This document shows positions 22,835 through 32,690 of a stretch of 53,475 nt of DNA, piece after piece. Origin of the DNA: an uncultured Lachnospiraceae bacterium (GTDB lineage Bacteria; Bacillota; Clostridia; Lachnospirales; Lachnospiraceae). Position 1 is the stretch's first letter; the number at the start of each line of letters is the position of its first letter. The position numbers and the translations under genes were made by a program. The notes under the pieces are model-generated. The model was not told where the DNA came from, ran no database searches, and saw only the letters and a list, made by a program, of their open reading frames with translations. Location: assembly GCA_910587715.1 (NCBI GenBank), contig CAJUMV010000030.1, positions 1 to 53,475 on the forward strand. Reading direction: 5' to 3'.

Positions 22835-23986
22835 ATGGATTTTACGTTAAGCAAAGAACATGAAATGGCGAGAGCTCTGTTTAAAGAGTTCGCTGAAAAA
22901 GAAGTAAAACCTCTCGCGCAGGAAGTGGACGAGACAGAGGCTTTCCCGAGAGGGACTGTTGAGAAGATGGCTAAACTGGGCTTTCTCGGCATTCCGGTTC
23001 CGAAGGAGTATGGCGGACAGGGCTGTGATCCTCTTACATACGCTATGTGCGTAGAGGAGCTCTCCAAAGTATGTGGAACAACAGGTGTTATCGTTTCTGC
23101 ACATACCTCTCTGTGCTGCGACCCGATCATGACCTATGGTACGGAAGAGCAGAAACAGAAGTATCTGGTTCCCCTTGCAAAAGGTGAAAAGCTGGGCGCA
23201 TTCGGTCTGACAGAGCCCGGCGCCGGCACGGACGCGCAGGGACAGCAGACCAAGGCTGTGCTTGAGGGTGATGAGTGGGTATTAAATGGCTCCAAGTGTT
23301 TCATCACCAACGGTAAGGAAGCTGATGTTTATGTTATTTTTGCCATCACGGGTACGGTTGAAAAACGCGGCCGTATGCAGAAAGAGATTTCCGCATTTAT
23401 CGTGGAGAAGGGAACGCCCGGCTTTACCTTCGGTACGAAGGAGAAGAAGATGGGTATCCGCGGTTCATCCACCTATGAGCTGATTTTCACAGACTGCCGT
23501 ATCCCGAAGGATAATCTTCTGGGTCAGCAGGGCAAGGGCTTCAACATTGCAATGCACACGCTGGATGGCGGCCGTATCGGTATCGCTTCCCAGGCGCTCG
23601 GTCTTGCTGAGGGTGCGCTTGACAATACCATTGCCTATGTAAAGGAGAGAAAGCAGTTCGGCAGAGCAATCGGCGCTTTCCAGAATACACAGTTCCAGCT
23701 TGCTGACATGGCTACCAAGGTTGAGGCGGCTCAGATGTTGGTTTACAAGGCGGCTATGGCAAAGGCTACGCAGAAGGTATATTCCGTGGAGGCTGCCAAG
23801 GCGAAACTGTATGCTGCGGAGGTAGCGATGGAAGTGACCACAAAGGCGGTTCAGCTGCACGGCGGTTACGGTTATATCAGAGAGTACGATGTTGAGCGTA
23901 TGATGCGTGACGCTAAGATCACGGAGATCTACGAGGGCACAAGTGAAGTGCAGAGAATGGTTATCTCCGGGGCATTGCTTAAGTAA
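22835..23986 (+). CDS. bcd: Butyryl-CoA dehydrogenase
   Basis: The product is a 383-residue acyl-CoA dehydrogenase. It converts crotonyl-CoA to butyryl-CoA with FAD. Family signatures GLTEPGAGTD and QLHGGYGYIREY are present, and the catalytic Glu lies in EIYEGTSEVQR near the end. In Clostridia it works with EtfAB in flavin-based electron bifurcation, coupling NADH oxidation to ferredoxin reduction. The two etf genes directly downstream support that role. CATGGAGGAATAAAAAATC precedes the ATG. Confidence 0.96.
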   Translation: MDFTLSKEHEMARALFKEFAEKEVKPLAQEVDETEAFPRGTVEKMAKLGFLGIPVPKEYGGQGCDPLTYAMCVEELSKVCGTTGVIVSAHTSLCCDPIMTYGTEEQKQKYLVPLAKGEKLGAFGLTEPGAGTDAQGQQTKAVLEGDEWVLNGSKCFITNGKEADVYVIFAITGTVEKRGRMQKEISAFIVEKGTPGFTFGTKEKKMGIRGSSTYELIFTDCRIPKDNLLGQQGKGFNIAMHTLDGGRIGIASQALGLAEGALDNTIAYVKERKQFGRAIGAFQNTQFQLADMATKVEAAQMLVYKAAMAKATQKVYSVEAAKAKLYAAEVAMEVTTKAVQLHGGYGYIREYDVERMMRDAKITEIYEGTSEVQRMVISGALLK

Positions 23987-24034
23987 GCGCGTAAAAAATG
24001 AAAGACATTAAAATTTTAGAAGGAGAAAAATACA

Positions 24035-24817
24035 ATGAAAATTGTGGTTTGTATTAAGCAGGTTCCTGATACCGCAGGCGGCGTTAAGTTTAATCCGGAC
24101 GGAACTCTTGACAGAGGCGCTATGCTCACCATCATGAATCCGGATGATAAAGCAGGTCTGGAAGCAGCACTCAGATTAAAGGATCAGTACGGTGCGGAGG
24201 TTACGGTTGTCACCATGGGTCTTCCCAAGGCGGAGGAGGTTTTACGTGAGGCTATGGCAATGGGCGCGGATAAGGGCGTTCTTGTGACAGACAGAGTTCT
24301 TGGCGGCGCTGATACCTGGGCTACCTCTACTACGCTTGCCGGTGCAATCAGAAATTTGGACTATGATTTGATTATCACAGGCCGTCAGGCTATTGATGGC
24401 GATACCGCACAGGTTGGCCCGCAGATTTCCGAGCATTTGGATATTCCGGTTATCTCTTATGCACAGGATATCAAGATTGAGGGTGACAGCGTAGTCGTAG
24501 AGCGTCAGTATGAGGACAGATATCATGTGGTTAAGGCTAAAATGCCTTGCCTGATCACAGCTCTTTCTGAGCTGAATGAGCCTCGTTACATGACCCCGGG
24601 CGGCATCTTCGATGCTTACAAGCAGGAAATCACCGTATGGGGCAGAGCGGATCTTAAGGATGTTGACGATGCGAACCTTGGCCTTAAGGGTTCACCGACC
24701 AAGATTGCTAAGGCTTCCGACAAGGTGAGAAAGGGCGCCGGCGAGAAGGTTTCCCTTGATCCCGACGAGTCTGTAAGCTATATTGTCGACAAGTTAAAGG
24801 TGAAACACGTCATCTGA
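24035..24817 (+). CDS. etfB: Electron transfer flavoprotein, beta subunit
   Basis: The product is 260 residues. It shows CIKQVPD at the start, LREAMAMGADKGVLVTD, and the ITGRQAIDGDTAQVGPQ segment typical of EtfB. With EtfA it carries the bifurcating FAD that accepts electrons from NADH and passes them to Bcd and ferredoxin. AGAAGGAGAAAAATACA is the ribosome-binding site. It is placed 48 bases after bcd. Confidence 0.96.
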   Translation: MKIVVCIKQVPDTAGGVKFNPDGTLDRGAMLTIMNPDDKAGLEAALRLKDQYGAEVTVVTMGLPKAEEVLREAMAMGADKGVLVTDRVLGGADTWATSTTLAGAIRNLDYDLIITGRQAIDGDTAQVGPQISEHLDIPVISYAQDIKIEGDSVVVERQYEDRYHVVKAKMPCLITALSELNEPRYMTPGGIFDAYKQEITVWGRADLKDVDDANLGLKGSPTKIAKASDKVRKGAGEKVSLDPDESVSYIVDKLKVKHVI

Positions 24818-24902
24818 CAGTTCGGCCAGAGCGATGATTTGGGTTGAACAGAGGTTTATTTAGAGTATACGCGTAAAACGAGTGCGCAGAAAGAGGTATA
24901 AA

Positions 24903-25952
24903 ATGAATTTAGAAGAATACAAGGGTGTATATGTCTTTGCGCAGCAGGTAGACAATGAAATCAGCAGTATCGCTTTTGAACTGCTCGGCAAAGCAAAAGA
25001 CCTCGCTAAGGATTTGGATACGAAGGAAGTGACGGCGGTTCTGATCGGTTCCGGTGTCAAGGGATTGGCGGATCAGCTCGCTGAGTACGGCGCTGACAAG
25101 GTGATCGTGGTAGACGACCCCGAGTTGAAGGATTACAGAACGGAGCCTTACGCACACGCGCTGGCATCCGTGATCAATAAGTATAAACCCGAGATCATGC
25201 TGGTAGGCGCTACGGCTATCGGCAGAGACTTAGGACCGAGAGTGTCCGCGAGAGTGGCTACCGGTCTGACGGCTGACTGTACCGTTCTTGAGATCGGTGA
25301 TTTCCCGCTGCAGGCAGTTCCCGGTCAGGAGCAGCTTCACAACCAGCTGCTTATGACTCGTCCGGCATTCGGCGGCAACACCATCGCTACCATCGCATGT
25401 CCTTACAACCGTCCGCAGATGGCTACGGTTCGCGCGGGCGTTATGCAGAAGATCGATCCTATTAAAGGCGCGAAGGCAAATGTGGAGGAGTTCAATCCCG
25501 GCTTTACTCCCGACAATAAGTATGTGGAGATTCTTGACATTGTGAAGTCCGTGGCTGAGACCGTGGATATTATGGACGCTAAGATTCTTGTGTCCGGCGG
25601 CCGTGGCGTAGGCAGCCCGGAGAACTTTAAGATTCTCGAGGATCTGGCTGAGGTGCTCGGCGGCACCGTAAGCTGCTCCCGTGCGGTTGTGGATTCCGGC
25701 TGGAAGCCGAAGGATCTGCAGGTAGGTCAGACCGGTAAGACCGTTCGCCCGAACGTGTACTTCGCAATCGGTATTTCCGGTGCGATCCAGCACGTGGCAG
25801 GTATGGAAGAGTCCGATATCATCGTTGCCATCAACAAGGATGCGGACGCGCCGATCTTCGATGTGGCTGACTACGGCGTAGTGGGCGACTTAAACAAGAT
25901 CGTTCCGAAGCTGACAGAAGCTCTGAAAGCGGAGATTGCTGCGGCTAAATAA
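24903..25952 (+). CDS. etfA: Electron transfer flavoprotein, alpha subunit
   Basis: The product is 349 residues. The C-terminal FAD domain carries VSGGRGVGSPENF, SRAVVDSGW and the GISGAIQHVAGM motif, all expected for EtfA. The ATG at 24903 follows AGAAAGAGGTATAAA. A start at 24882 would add unrelated basic residues. It is the last gene of the butyrate cluster, closed by a strong terminator. Acyl-CoA transferase or butyrate kinase genes for the final step are not in the window. Confidence 0.95.
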   Translation: MNLEEYKGVYVFAQQVDNEISSIAFELLGKAKDLAKDLDTKEVTAVLIGSGVKGLADQLAEYGADKVIVVDDPELKDYRTEPYAHALASVINKYKPEIMLVGATAIGRDLGPRVSARVATGLTADCTVLEIGDFPLQAVPGQEQLHNQLLMTRPAFGGNTIATIACPYNRPQMATVRAGVMQKIDPIKGAKANVEEFNPGFTPDNKYVEILDIVKSVAETVDIMDAKILVSGGRGVGSPENFKILEDLAEVLGGTVSCSRAVVDSGWKPKDLQVGQTGKTVRPNVYFAIGISGAIQHVAGMEESDIIVAINKDADAPIFDVADYGVVGDLNKIVPKLTEALKAEIAAAK

Positions 25953-26016
25953 CAAATCGAACTTTGTTCGATTGCGAGGCTGCAGGCTCGGTTTGGCATA
26001 ATTTCAACATAATGTG

Positions 26017-26049
26017 CGCCCCGGTTTTTGCCGGGGCGTTTCTTTTTTT
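26017..26049 (+). terminator. Terminator of the butyrate operon
   Basis: CGCCCCGG (26017-26024) pairs with CCGGGGCG (26031-26038) around TTTTTG and is followed by TTTCTTTTTTT. Confidence 0.95.
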
Positions 26050-26165
26050 GCGCGGATATGGTAAGATGATATTTAGGAAATAAAAATTTAAGTCAGAAAA
26101 ACGCATGTGTAGAAATAGATATGAAACTAAGGATAGCAGGATTAAAATATTAAAGGGGATCGCAT

Positions 26166-27689
26166 ATGGACAGTTACTCATTACAGCCGCAGAACCAGAA
26201 CAGCAATACCTTCGGACCGCCGGCGCAGCTTTATCTGCCGCCGAAGAACCATAAAAAGACGGCGCTTATCGTTATTCTGTGCGTGGCGGCGGTGCTTCTC
26301 GCAGCCATTCTGGGAGGGTGGTTTTACCACACACATTCGGCGGCTTACAGGATTCAGAGGGGCTTTCTCAATCTGGTGCGGGAGAAAGAAGAGTTGAAGA
26401 ATCCGCTTATGGAAAAACTTGGCGCGGATGAAATCAGGCGGATGCTTGTGGAAAAAGGCGCGCATGTGAATAGTAAAATGAACGTCACCACGGATACCTT
26501 TCTCGGGCAGGCGACGATTGGCGTGGACACGGACTGCGAGATTGACAGGCAGGAAAAGGAGATGGCGGCTTCCGCGAGCATCAGCGTGATGAATTATGAA
26601 CTTGCCAGTATGCAGATGTATGGGGATGAGGAGAATCTGTGTTTTACGATTCCCGAACTTTACCTGAAGGATGTTTATATCGAGAATGAAAATGTAAGCA
26701 GGCAGTATAACCGTTCCCTATGGTCGGAACTTTTCGGGGAGACGGAGGAAGATATTTCCATTGACTTATTCCCGGATGCATGGATTTTCGGGGACGAAGA
26801 GGGAATAGGAAGCGCCTTTTTGAAAGAGTATGCGAGTGAGATTGCGGAGTGCAGACGTCATATGACCATGGAGAAAGCAGGGGAGAACCTTTATCGGGTC
26901 AGCTTTGACGAGATGTATTTCAACGAACTGGTCAGACAGGTTTTATACGATTATGTGGATTTTTCCAAGGTGGGCAGGGAAGGCGCCATGGGAATATTAA
27001 GTTATTTCGATGTGGTTTCCGGCGCGGATGAGATTAGCTTTATTCTGGAGATAAACAAGGCGAATCGGATTGAGAGCATCCGGGTGGAGGAGCCGCTTTC
27101 CCTCTGTGACGGTAAGATACGGGTTTCCGGAGATATCTATTTTCTGGGCGAAAAGCGAAGCATAGAGAAGATGCAGGGAATGCTTACTGTGAAGAACGAG
27201 CTGGAGGAGGAGAGAAAAGAAACGGAAATTGTCTGGCAGATGACGCAGAGTCTGGAGCTCGACGATTACCGGATGGAATCGGATATCAAGTGTAATCTCG
27301 TGGAGAACGGGGAGACGCAGAATATGCGGCTTGGCTGCGAGCTGGAGTGCGACGGGAGAAAAAACAGCTTTGACGGGAAAATTTCCGTGAAAGATGTGGA
27401 GGATGATTTTGAGGTGGTGTTACAGGCGGCAGGCGATTTTTCCCATATCACAAAGGGAGAGAGCTTTGACTTAGAGCTGGAAGAAATGATGCTTAGCGCA
27501 TATGATGAGGAGCTTTGGTTGGTCAGGGGAGATGTGGCGTTTTCACCGCTTAAAAGACGGATTAAGCAGAATGTGAAAGCAGAGACGCCGTTTTTTGAAA
27601 TGTCGGACAGAGAATGGGAAACCATTTTTGAAAGGGTATACAGAGATTATGAGAACCTTCTCGAGTCGATGTATAGTTTTTATTGGTGA
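26166..27689 (+). CDS. Single-pass membrane protein of unknown function, large extracellular part
   Basis: The product is 507 residues. A Gln/Asn/Pro-rich cytoplasmic start (~1-35) is followed by one membrane segment (~37-58, AALIVILCVAAVLLAAILGGW-like) and a ~445-residue outside region rich in Glu and Lys. The exterior reads like a beta-rich repeated domain (for example a segment 300-420 with alternating strands) and has no catalytic motif I recognise. AAAGGGGATCGCAT precedes the ATG. It begins a tight gene row with a small protein, a DHH phosphoesterase and a TIR protein, so it may sense a signal for them. That link is inference from gene order. Confidence 0.7.
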   Translation: MDSYSLQPQNQNSNTFGPPAQLYLPPKNHKKTALIVILCVAAVLLAAILGGWFYHTHSAAYRIQRGFLNLVREKEELKNPLMEKLGADEIRRMLVEKGAHVNSKMNVTTDTFLGQATIGVDTDCEIDRQEKEMAASASISVMNYELASMQMYGDEENLCFTIPELYLKDVYIENENVSRQYNRSLWSELFGETEEDISIDLFPDAWIFGDEEGIGSAFLKEYASEIAECRRHMTMEKAGENLYRVSFDEMYFNELVRQVLYDYVDFSKVGREGAMGILSYFDVVSGADEISFILEINKANRIESIRVEEPLSLCDGKIRVSGDIYFLGEKRSIEKMQGMLTVKNELEEERKETEIVWQMTQSLELDDYRMESDIKCNLVENGETQNMRLGCELECDGRKNSFDGKISVKDVEDDFEVVLQAAGDFSHITKGESFDLELEEMMLSAYDEELWLVRGDVAFSPLKRRIKQNVKAETPFFEMSDREWETIFERVYRDYENLLESMYSFYW

Positions 27690-27699
27690 GGAGTGTGCG

Positions 27700-27924
27700 A
27701 TGGATAGCAGTGACAAAGAAATGATTGAGGAAATCATGCGGCATCTGGATGCGGAGTCGCAGCACGGGGTGTACCGTATGAGCGTCAACTTTGACGACGA
27801 GAGTGAGGAAGCGAAGAGCGTGTCTCACGAATGCTGCAATATGTACGGCAGACCGGCGTCTGAGACGGTGGGGCTTCTGGATATGTACACGGATATGAAC
27901 GCGGGAGAGCCGGACAGGAAATAG
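27700..27924 (+). CDS. Small acidic protein of unknown function
   Basis: The product is 74 residues, acidic, with an adjacent Cys-Cys pair (HECCNMYG) and no membrane segment. GGTGAGGAG lies seven bases before the ATG and overlaps the stop of the gene upstream, so translation is probably coupled. The distance to the DHH gene is 41 bases. Longer in-frame readings start inside the previous gene and lack a ribosome-binding site. I do not recognise the family. Confidence 0.65.
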   Translation: MDSSDKEMIEEIMRHLDAESQHGVYRMSVNFDDESEEAKSVSHECCNMYGRPASETVGLLDMYTDMNAGEPDRK

Positions 27925-27965
27925 CGTTCCGACACCGGGAAAATTACGGGGGAGAATGTGACACC

Positions 27966-29513
27966 ATGATACTGAAAGAACTTGCAAAATACGCTCCCAT
28001 CACCATACAGTGCCATGACAATCCTGATGCGGACGCCATAGCGGCAGGGTATGCGCTCTGCCGCTATTTTGAGTCTCTGGGAAAGCATGTGCGTCTTGTC
28101 TATGGTGGCAGGAATAAGATACAGAAGCCGAATCTGCTGCTGATGTTAGAGCATCTGGAAATTCCCATCACGCATATAGAAGATGCGGCGGCTTATATAC
28201 AGGAACAGCCGGGCGGGAAGCTGCCGGGACTTTTGGTCACGGTGGACTGTCAGTATGGCGCAGGCAATGTGGTCAGGCTGCCGGCGGAGCAGGTGGCAGT
28301 CATCGATCATCACCAGATCGAGACGGTACAGCCGCAGTATAGTGAGATCAATCCTCATGTGGGGAGTTGCTCTACGCTAGTGTGGCAGATGTTGTGCAGC
28401 GCCGGTTATAAGATCGACGACAGCAGGCTGGGAACGGCTTTGTACTATGGCTTGTTTACGGATACCAATCAATTTGCAGAGATTTTTAATCCGTTGGATA
28501 TGGATATGCGGGAAGCGGTTCCCGTGGAAAAAACGCTGATCACCTTATTCCGTAACTCCAATCTTTCTTTGCAGGAAATGGAAGTAGCGGGGGTGGCGAT
28601 GATCCGGCATATCTATAATGACGATTATCACTATGCGATCATCAAGTCAAAACCCTGCGACCCGAATATTCTGGGTCTGATCAGTGATTTTCTGATTCAG
28701 GTAGCGGAAGTTTATTGCTGTGTGGTCTATAATGAGACAGCAGACGGTTATAAGTTTTCGGTCCGCAGTTGTGTGAAAGAGGTACAAGCCGATGATTTGT
28801 CTGCCTTTCTGGCGGAGGGAGTCGGATCCGGCGGCGGGCATCGGGAGAAGGCGGGCGGCTTTATCAATATGGCGCTCTATGAGGAAGCTTATCCGACGCT
28901 TCACTCGGAAGCTTTTTTCAGCGAACGGCTCAACGATTATTTCGATCATTGCCAGATCATTTATGCCAAAAAATACGAGATCGATCTCACGGATATGTGT
29001 CCTTATGTGAAAAAGCGCATCTCCATCGGTTATGTGGAGGCTAAGGATGTGCTGCCGCTCGGTACGCCGATCACGATCCGCACACTGGAAGGGGACGTGG
29101 ATATGGTGGCGGAAGAAGATCTGATCATCATGGTGGGGATCAAAGGAGAGGTATATCCGAACCGCCTGGAGCGCTTTGCCAAAACATATGAGGCGACACA
29201 GAGGCCTTACCATGAATGTGAGGATCACAGTAAGTGTGAACTCTTGTATGAACCGACGGTACACGATCGTTCTACCGGAGAGGTCATGAAACTGATCGAC
29301 CACGCAAAAATGTGCATTGCCAACGGCGGCGGACAGATTTATGCCAAGGAATTAACTGAAAGAGTCAAAGTGTTTACTGCATGGGACGAGGAGAAATATA
29401 TGCTGGGCAAGCCCGGAGATTATCTGGCGGTGCGAAGCGATGACCGGCATGATATCTATGTGGTAGAACGGGATATCTTCTTTAAGACATATGAGGAAAA
29501 GAAGGATGAATAA
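27966..29513 (+). CDS. DHH-family phosphoesterase with extra C-terminal domain
   Basis: The product is 515 residues. Metal-binding motifs of the DHH superfamily are clear: DNPDADAIAAG (18-28), VDCQYG (~93), IDHHQ (~111) and the DHHA1-type GSGGGHREKAGG (~288). Relatives include NrnA-type nano-RNases, pAp phosphatases and c-di-AMP phosphodiesterases. About 185 further residues follow, with a PGDYLAVR segment near the end, longer than a stand-alone NrnA. The next gene, a TIR protein, starts eight bases before this gene stops, so the two products are made together. The substrate could be a dinucleotide signal, but nothing in the sequence proves it. Confidence 0.8.
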   Translation: MILKELAKYAPITIQCHDNPDADAIAAGYALCRYFESLGKHVRLVYGGRNKIQKPNLLLMLEHLEIPITHIEDAAAYIQEQPGGKLPGLLVTVDCQYGAGNVVRLPAEQVAVIDHHQIETVQPQYSEINPHVGSCSTLVWQMLCSAGYKIDDSRLGTALYYGLFTDTNQFAEIFNPLDMDMREAVPVEKTLITLFRNSNLSLQEMEVAGVAMIRHIYNDDYHYAIIKSKPCDPNILGLISDFLIQVAEVYCCVVYNETADGYKFSVRSCVKEVQADDLSAFLAEGVGSGGGHREKAGGFINMALYEEAYPTLHSEAFFSERLNDYFDHCQIIYAKKYEIDLTDMCPYVKKRISIGYVEAKDVLPLGTPITIRTLEGDVDMVAEEDLIIMVGIKGEVYPNRLERFAKTYEATQRPYHECEDHSKCELLYEPTVHDRSTGEVMKLIDHAKMCIANGGGQIYAKELTERVKVFTAWDEEKYMLGKPGDYLAVRSDDRHDIYVVERDIFFKTYEEKKDE

Positions 29514-32500
29514 AGATTGGAAGTACGACGCCTTTATCAGCTACCGCCATACACAGCCGGACAGTTTTGTAGCACAGACGCTTCATAGATGTCTGGAAAG
29601 CTTTCGTCTGCCGCGAAACGTGGCGCGGCAGAAAGGCGCAGGGCAGCTGAAGACGCGGATTCGCAGAGTATTTCGCGATAAAGAGGAGCTGCCCCTTGTG
29701 AGCAATCTTGCCGATCCAATCACGGAAGCGCTTTCGCAGTCGGAGTATCTGATTGTGATCTGTTCGCCTAGACTGAATGAGTCAATCTGGTGCCGCAAGG
29801 AGATCGAGACCTTTATTCGGATGCACGACAGGGAGCATGTGCTGGCAGTTTTGGCGGAAGGAGAACCGGAAGTCTCGTTTCCAGAGGAACTGCTCTTCCG
29901 GGAGGAGGAAGAACAGAAACCTGACGGTAGTGTCATCTATAAAAAGATTCCCGTGGAGCCGCTGGCAGCGGATGTGCGCGGGAGCACGCGCAGGGAAATG
30001 CGCCGAAAGATCAAGAGCGAGCTGCTTCGTCTGGCGGCGCCCATGTTTGATTGCAGTTATGACGATCTGAGGCAGCGGCATCGGGAACAACGGGTGCGAA
30101 AAATAATTCTGACGTCTGTGTCAGTCAGTGTGCTGTGTTTATTGATCGGATTGGTCAGTACCGCAGCCGCCTTAAAGATACAGCATCAGAGTCAGCAGAT
30201 CAAGGAAGACGCGAAGCTCATCTATGAACAGTCCGGCGTGATTGAAAAGCAGTATGAGGAAATAGAGGAACAGTATGCGCAGTCCAAACGGAGGGTCACG
30301 GAAGCCTATGCAAGGGAAGCGCTCGGTTATCTGGAAGAAGGAGACCGTATGCGGGGACTGACGGTGGGCGTCATGGCGTATGAGGAATACCAGTCGGAAA
30401 CCGCTGACGGGGAGCAGGCAGCCGAGGCGCCGCCGCAGCTGACATATGCGTTGACAGAACTGCTTCGTCTGTATGAGAACGGGGAACAGATCAAACCCGA
30501 CCGTATCTTGGAGGCGGGCAGCGCCATTCAATTTATGAAGCTGTCCCCAGAGGGCGGCAGGGTGATGGCGGTGGGGGATTCCGGCAGGCTGACGGTCTGG
30601 GAAAGCCTGCACGAGAGCAGCGAGATCTCGTTTCGGCCGGAAGGGGAGGATCTTTCGTGGGAGTGTCAGGTGGGATTTGTGTCGGAAAACAAGATTCTTT
30701 ATCCGCAAAAAAAGGAGGGTGCGCAGGAAGAGGAACTCTGCGTACGGGAGCTCGAAACGGATGAGATCACGACCTATCCCTGTATCGGCTATGAGGGCGT
30801 GATTCCCATACCGGAGAAGGAAGCTTTTCTGGTGGTGGAGGAAGAAGGCTGCTATCTGGTGGGCGCAGACGGAAAAGCGGGCAGCAGGCTGCAGTGGCAG
30901 AAACTGGAAGAAGGTCTGTATGCCCAAACCGGTTTTGAGGCGGAACAGGTGGTCACGGGGGACGGCAGGATCCTCGTGGCGATAGAGCTGGATGCGGAAA
31001 GCGGCGGCAAACGGATCGCAGCGCTTGCCTATTCCGCCGATGGGGGAGAAGGTCCCGAGACTTCTCTATATCCCGTCGAATATGAATTTATCAAGGATCT
31101 CTGTCTGGAGGAGGGCCGCTATCAGCAGGGCGCCGATTTACTCTATGTGACCGCTAACCATTCGGAAAGAGCAGAGTCTGCGCTCGTGGCGGCGGGGCTG
31201 TCAGGCAGGCTGCAGGCATTTGACTTAACTGGTCAGCGAGAACTGTGGCGCTATGAGATAGCGGACGGCTGGCTCTATGATGTGGGATTTGCGCGCAGGG
31301 AGGGCAGTCATTATCTTCTGTGTCAGAAATACAGCGATGCCCTTTTGCTTGACAGAAGGGACGGGACGCAGATCGATACCTTTTCATTCGGAACGGAGAT
31401 CGTTGAGACAGGGTCCTATACGGACACAGATGACTTTATGGCATTTACCAGAGACGGCGTCTGGCATTATCTGGACACGGATTATAGGATGGATATGGTG
31501 GGGAGCGTTTTTGCGGACTGCACATCCTCCAATGTGAAAGACTTTGCCATGGGGGACGGCTACTGCGTGACCCTGCCCTACAGCAGCAACCGGATCACGG
31601 TATATCGGCGGGTAATCGGCGAGGGCGTAGAGACCTTTTACGAGGGAGGCGGTATTTACAGGCAGGCGAGACTAAGCGGAGACGGAACGTATCTGGCGGC
31701 GGCAAGGTATGACGGGGAAAGCAATACCTGTGTGGAGCTGTTTGATACAGCAAAGAAAGAACTGCTCTGGACATATGAAGATGCAGCCTACTATGAGGCA
31801 ATGGCTTTCGGGGACTTTGACGGGGACGGAAACGAGTCGCTTCTTGTGGTGACCAAAGACGCCTGCCATTTCATAGACCCGGCGGACGAAAGCGTTAGAC
31901 GGACCGTCACCTTTGAAAACGACGGCCTGACGTATCTGGGGATAGACCGGGAGAACGGGGTGCTTTCGATGCAGAAGTACAGTGCGCTGTACGGCTATCG
32001 GCTTTCGGACGGGAAGCTGCTCTATGAGGAAGCGCTTGCGGACGGCGTCACGGCTGTGTGTAACGAACGCCCCTTTTATGCGGTGGCTTCCAGAGAGACG
32101 GATGAACTTCTCTTTTATCAGATGGGAGAGGAGGGCGTCTATGTGGATCCCCAGCAGGAAGGTCTGGATGTGGAATATCTGGAGACTATGTTCTTTGACG
32201 AGGACGACGACGATCTTTATCTGGTCTATAAAGACGGAAGGGTAGTGATCTACTTTGTGGAGTGGAGCACCACAGATGATGTCTACTTCTGCGGCGTTCA
32301 TGGAAGATATGCGCAGCTGCCCGGGAAGATGAAGCGGTATGAGGCGGCAGAGGGCACGGATTATGCCTTTTTATGCGGGGATGACGGCTCTTGTCAGATA
32401 AGTATGCAAAAGGGACAGATGTACAGCAAACTTTCCGGGATTCGTGGTTTCCTTGCTTTTGATGCGCGGTCGAAGACCTTGTATCTGCATAACGGAGACG

Positions 32501-32622
32501 AGATCTATACATCTCCTTTGTATGATACGGAAGAAGTTGTGGATATGGGGCGTAAGGCGCTGCAGGTCAGCAGTTATTGGAATTATACGGAACGCTGGCC
32601 CGGGTGTCTCAGTGATGACTGA
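29506..32622 (+). CDS. TIR domain - transmembrane - coiled coil - beta-propeller protein
   Basis: The product is 1038 residues. An N-terminal TIR domain starts with DAFISYRH (8-15) and keeps the SIWCRKE stretch with the candidate catalytic E99 of NAD-cleaving TIRs. A membrane segment follows at ~203-225, a Gln/Glu-rich coiled coil at ~226-275, then ~700 residues of beta-propeller-like repeats. One blade reads as WD40-like (FMKLSPEGGRVMAVGDSGRLTVW) and one as an FG-GAP/calcium-loop type (FGDFDGDGNES near 768). Topology would put TIR inside and propeller outside. The start at 29506 has GAAGG before it and overlaps the DHH gene. Bacterial TIRs act in antiphage defence or scaffolding, and which applies here is unknown. 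Confidence 0.82.
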   Translation: MNKDWKYDAFISYRHTQPDSFVAQTLHRCLESFRLPRNVARQKGAGQLKTRIRRVFRDKEELPLVSNLADPITEALSQSEYLIVICSPRLNESIWCRKEIETFIRMHDREHVLAVLAEGEPEVSFPEELLFREEEEQKPDGSVIYKKIPVEPLAADVRGSTRREMRRKIKSELLRLAAPMFDCSYDDLRQRHREQRVRKIILTSVSVSVLCLLIGLVSTAAALKIQHQSQQIKEDAKLIYEQSGVIEKQYEEIEEQYAQSKRRVTEAYAREALGYLEEGDRMRGLTVGVMAYEEYQSETADGEQAAEAPPQLTYALTELLRLYENGEQIKPDRILEAGSAIQFMKLSPEGGRVMAVGDSGRLTVWESLHESSEISFRPEGEDLSWECQVGFVSENKILYPQKKEGAQEEELCVRELETDEITTYPCIGYEGVIPIPEKEAFLVVEEEGCYLVGADGKAGSRLQWQKLEEGLYAQTGFEAEQVVTGDGRILVAIELDAESGGKRIAALAYSADGGEGPETSLYPVEYEFIKDLCLEEGRYQQGADLLYVTANHSERAESALVAAGLSGRLQAFDLTGQRELWRYEIADGWLYDVGFARREGSHYLLCQKYSDALLLDRRDGTQIDTFSFGTEIVETGSYTDTDDFMAFTRDGVWHYLDTDYRMDMVGSVFADCTSSNVKDFAMGDGYCVTLPYSSNRITVYRRVIGEGVETFYEGGGIYRQARLSGDGTYLAAARYDGESNTCVELFDTAKKELLWTYEDAAYYEAMAFGDFDGDGNESLLVVTKDACHFIDPADESVRRTVTFENDGLTYLGIDRENGVLSMQKYSALYGYRLSDGKLLYEEALADGVTAVCNERPFYAVASRETDELLFYQMGEEGVYVDPQQEGLDVEYLETMFFDEDDDDLYLVYKDGRVVIYFVEWSTTDDVYFCGVHGRYAQLPGKMKRYEAAEGTDYAFLCGDDGSCQISMQKGQMYSKLSGIRGFLAFDARSKTLYLHNGDEIYTSPLYDTEEVVDMGRKALQVSSYWNYTERWPGCLSDD

Positions 32623-32633
32623 TTTTGTGGGTC

Positions 32634-32661
32634 TTGCAGTTTCGGGAAAAATGTGTATAAT
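32634..32661 (+). promoter_or_regulatory. Promoter for the 38-residue membrane peptide
   Basis: TTGCAG (32634-32639), a 16-base spacer and a perfect TATAAT (32656-32661) lie 29 bases before a start codon that has a perfect AGGAGG. Confidence 0.75.
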
Positions 32662-32690
32662 TAATGGTGTATCTAAGGAGGAATTCGATT

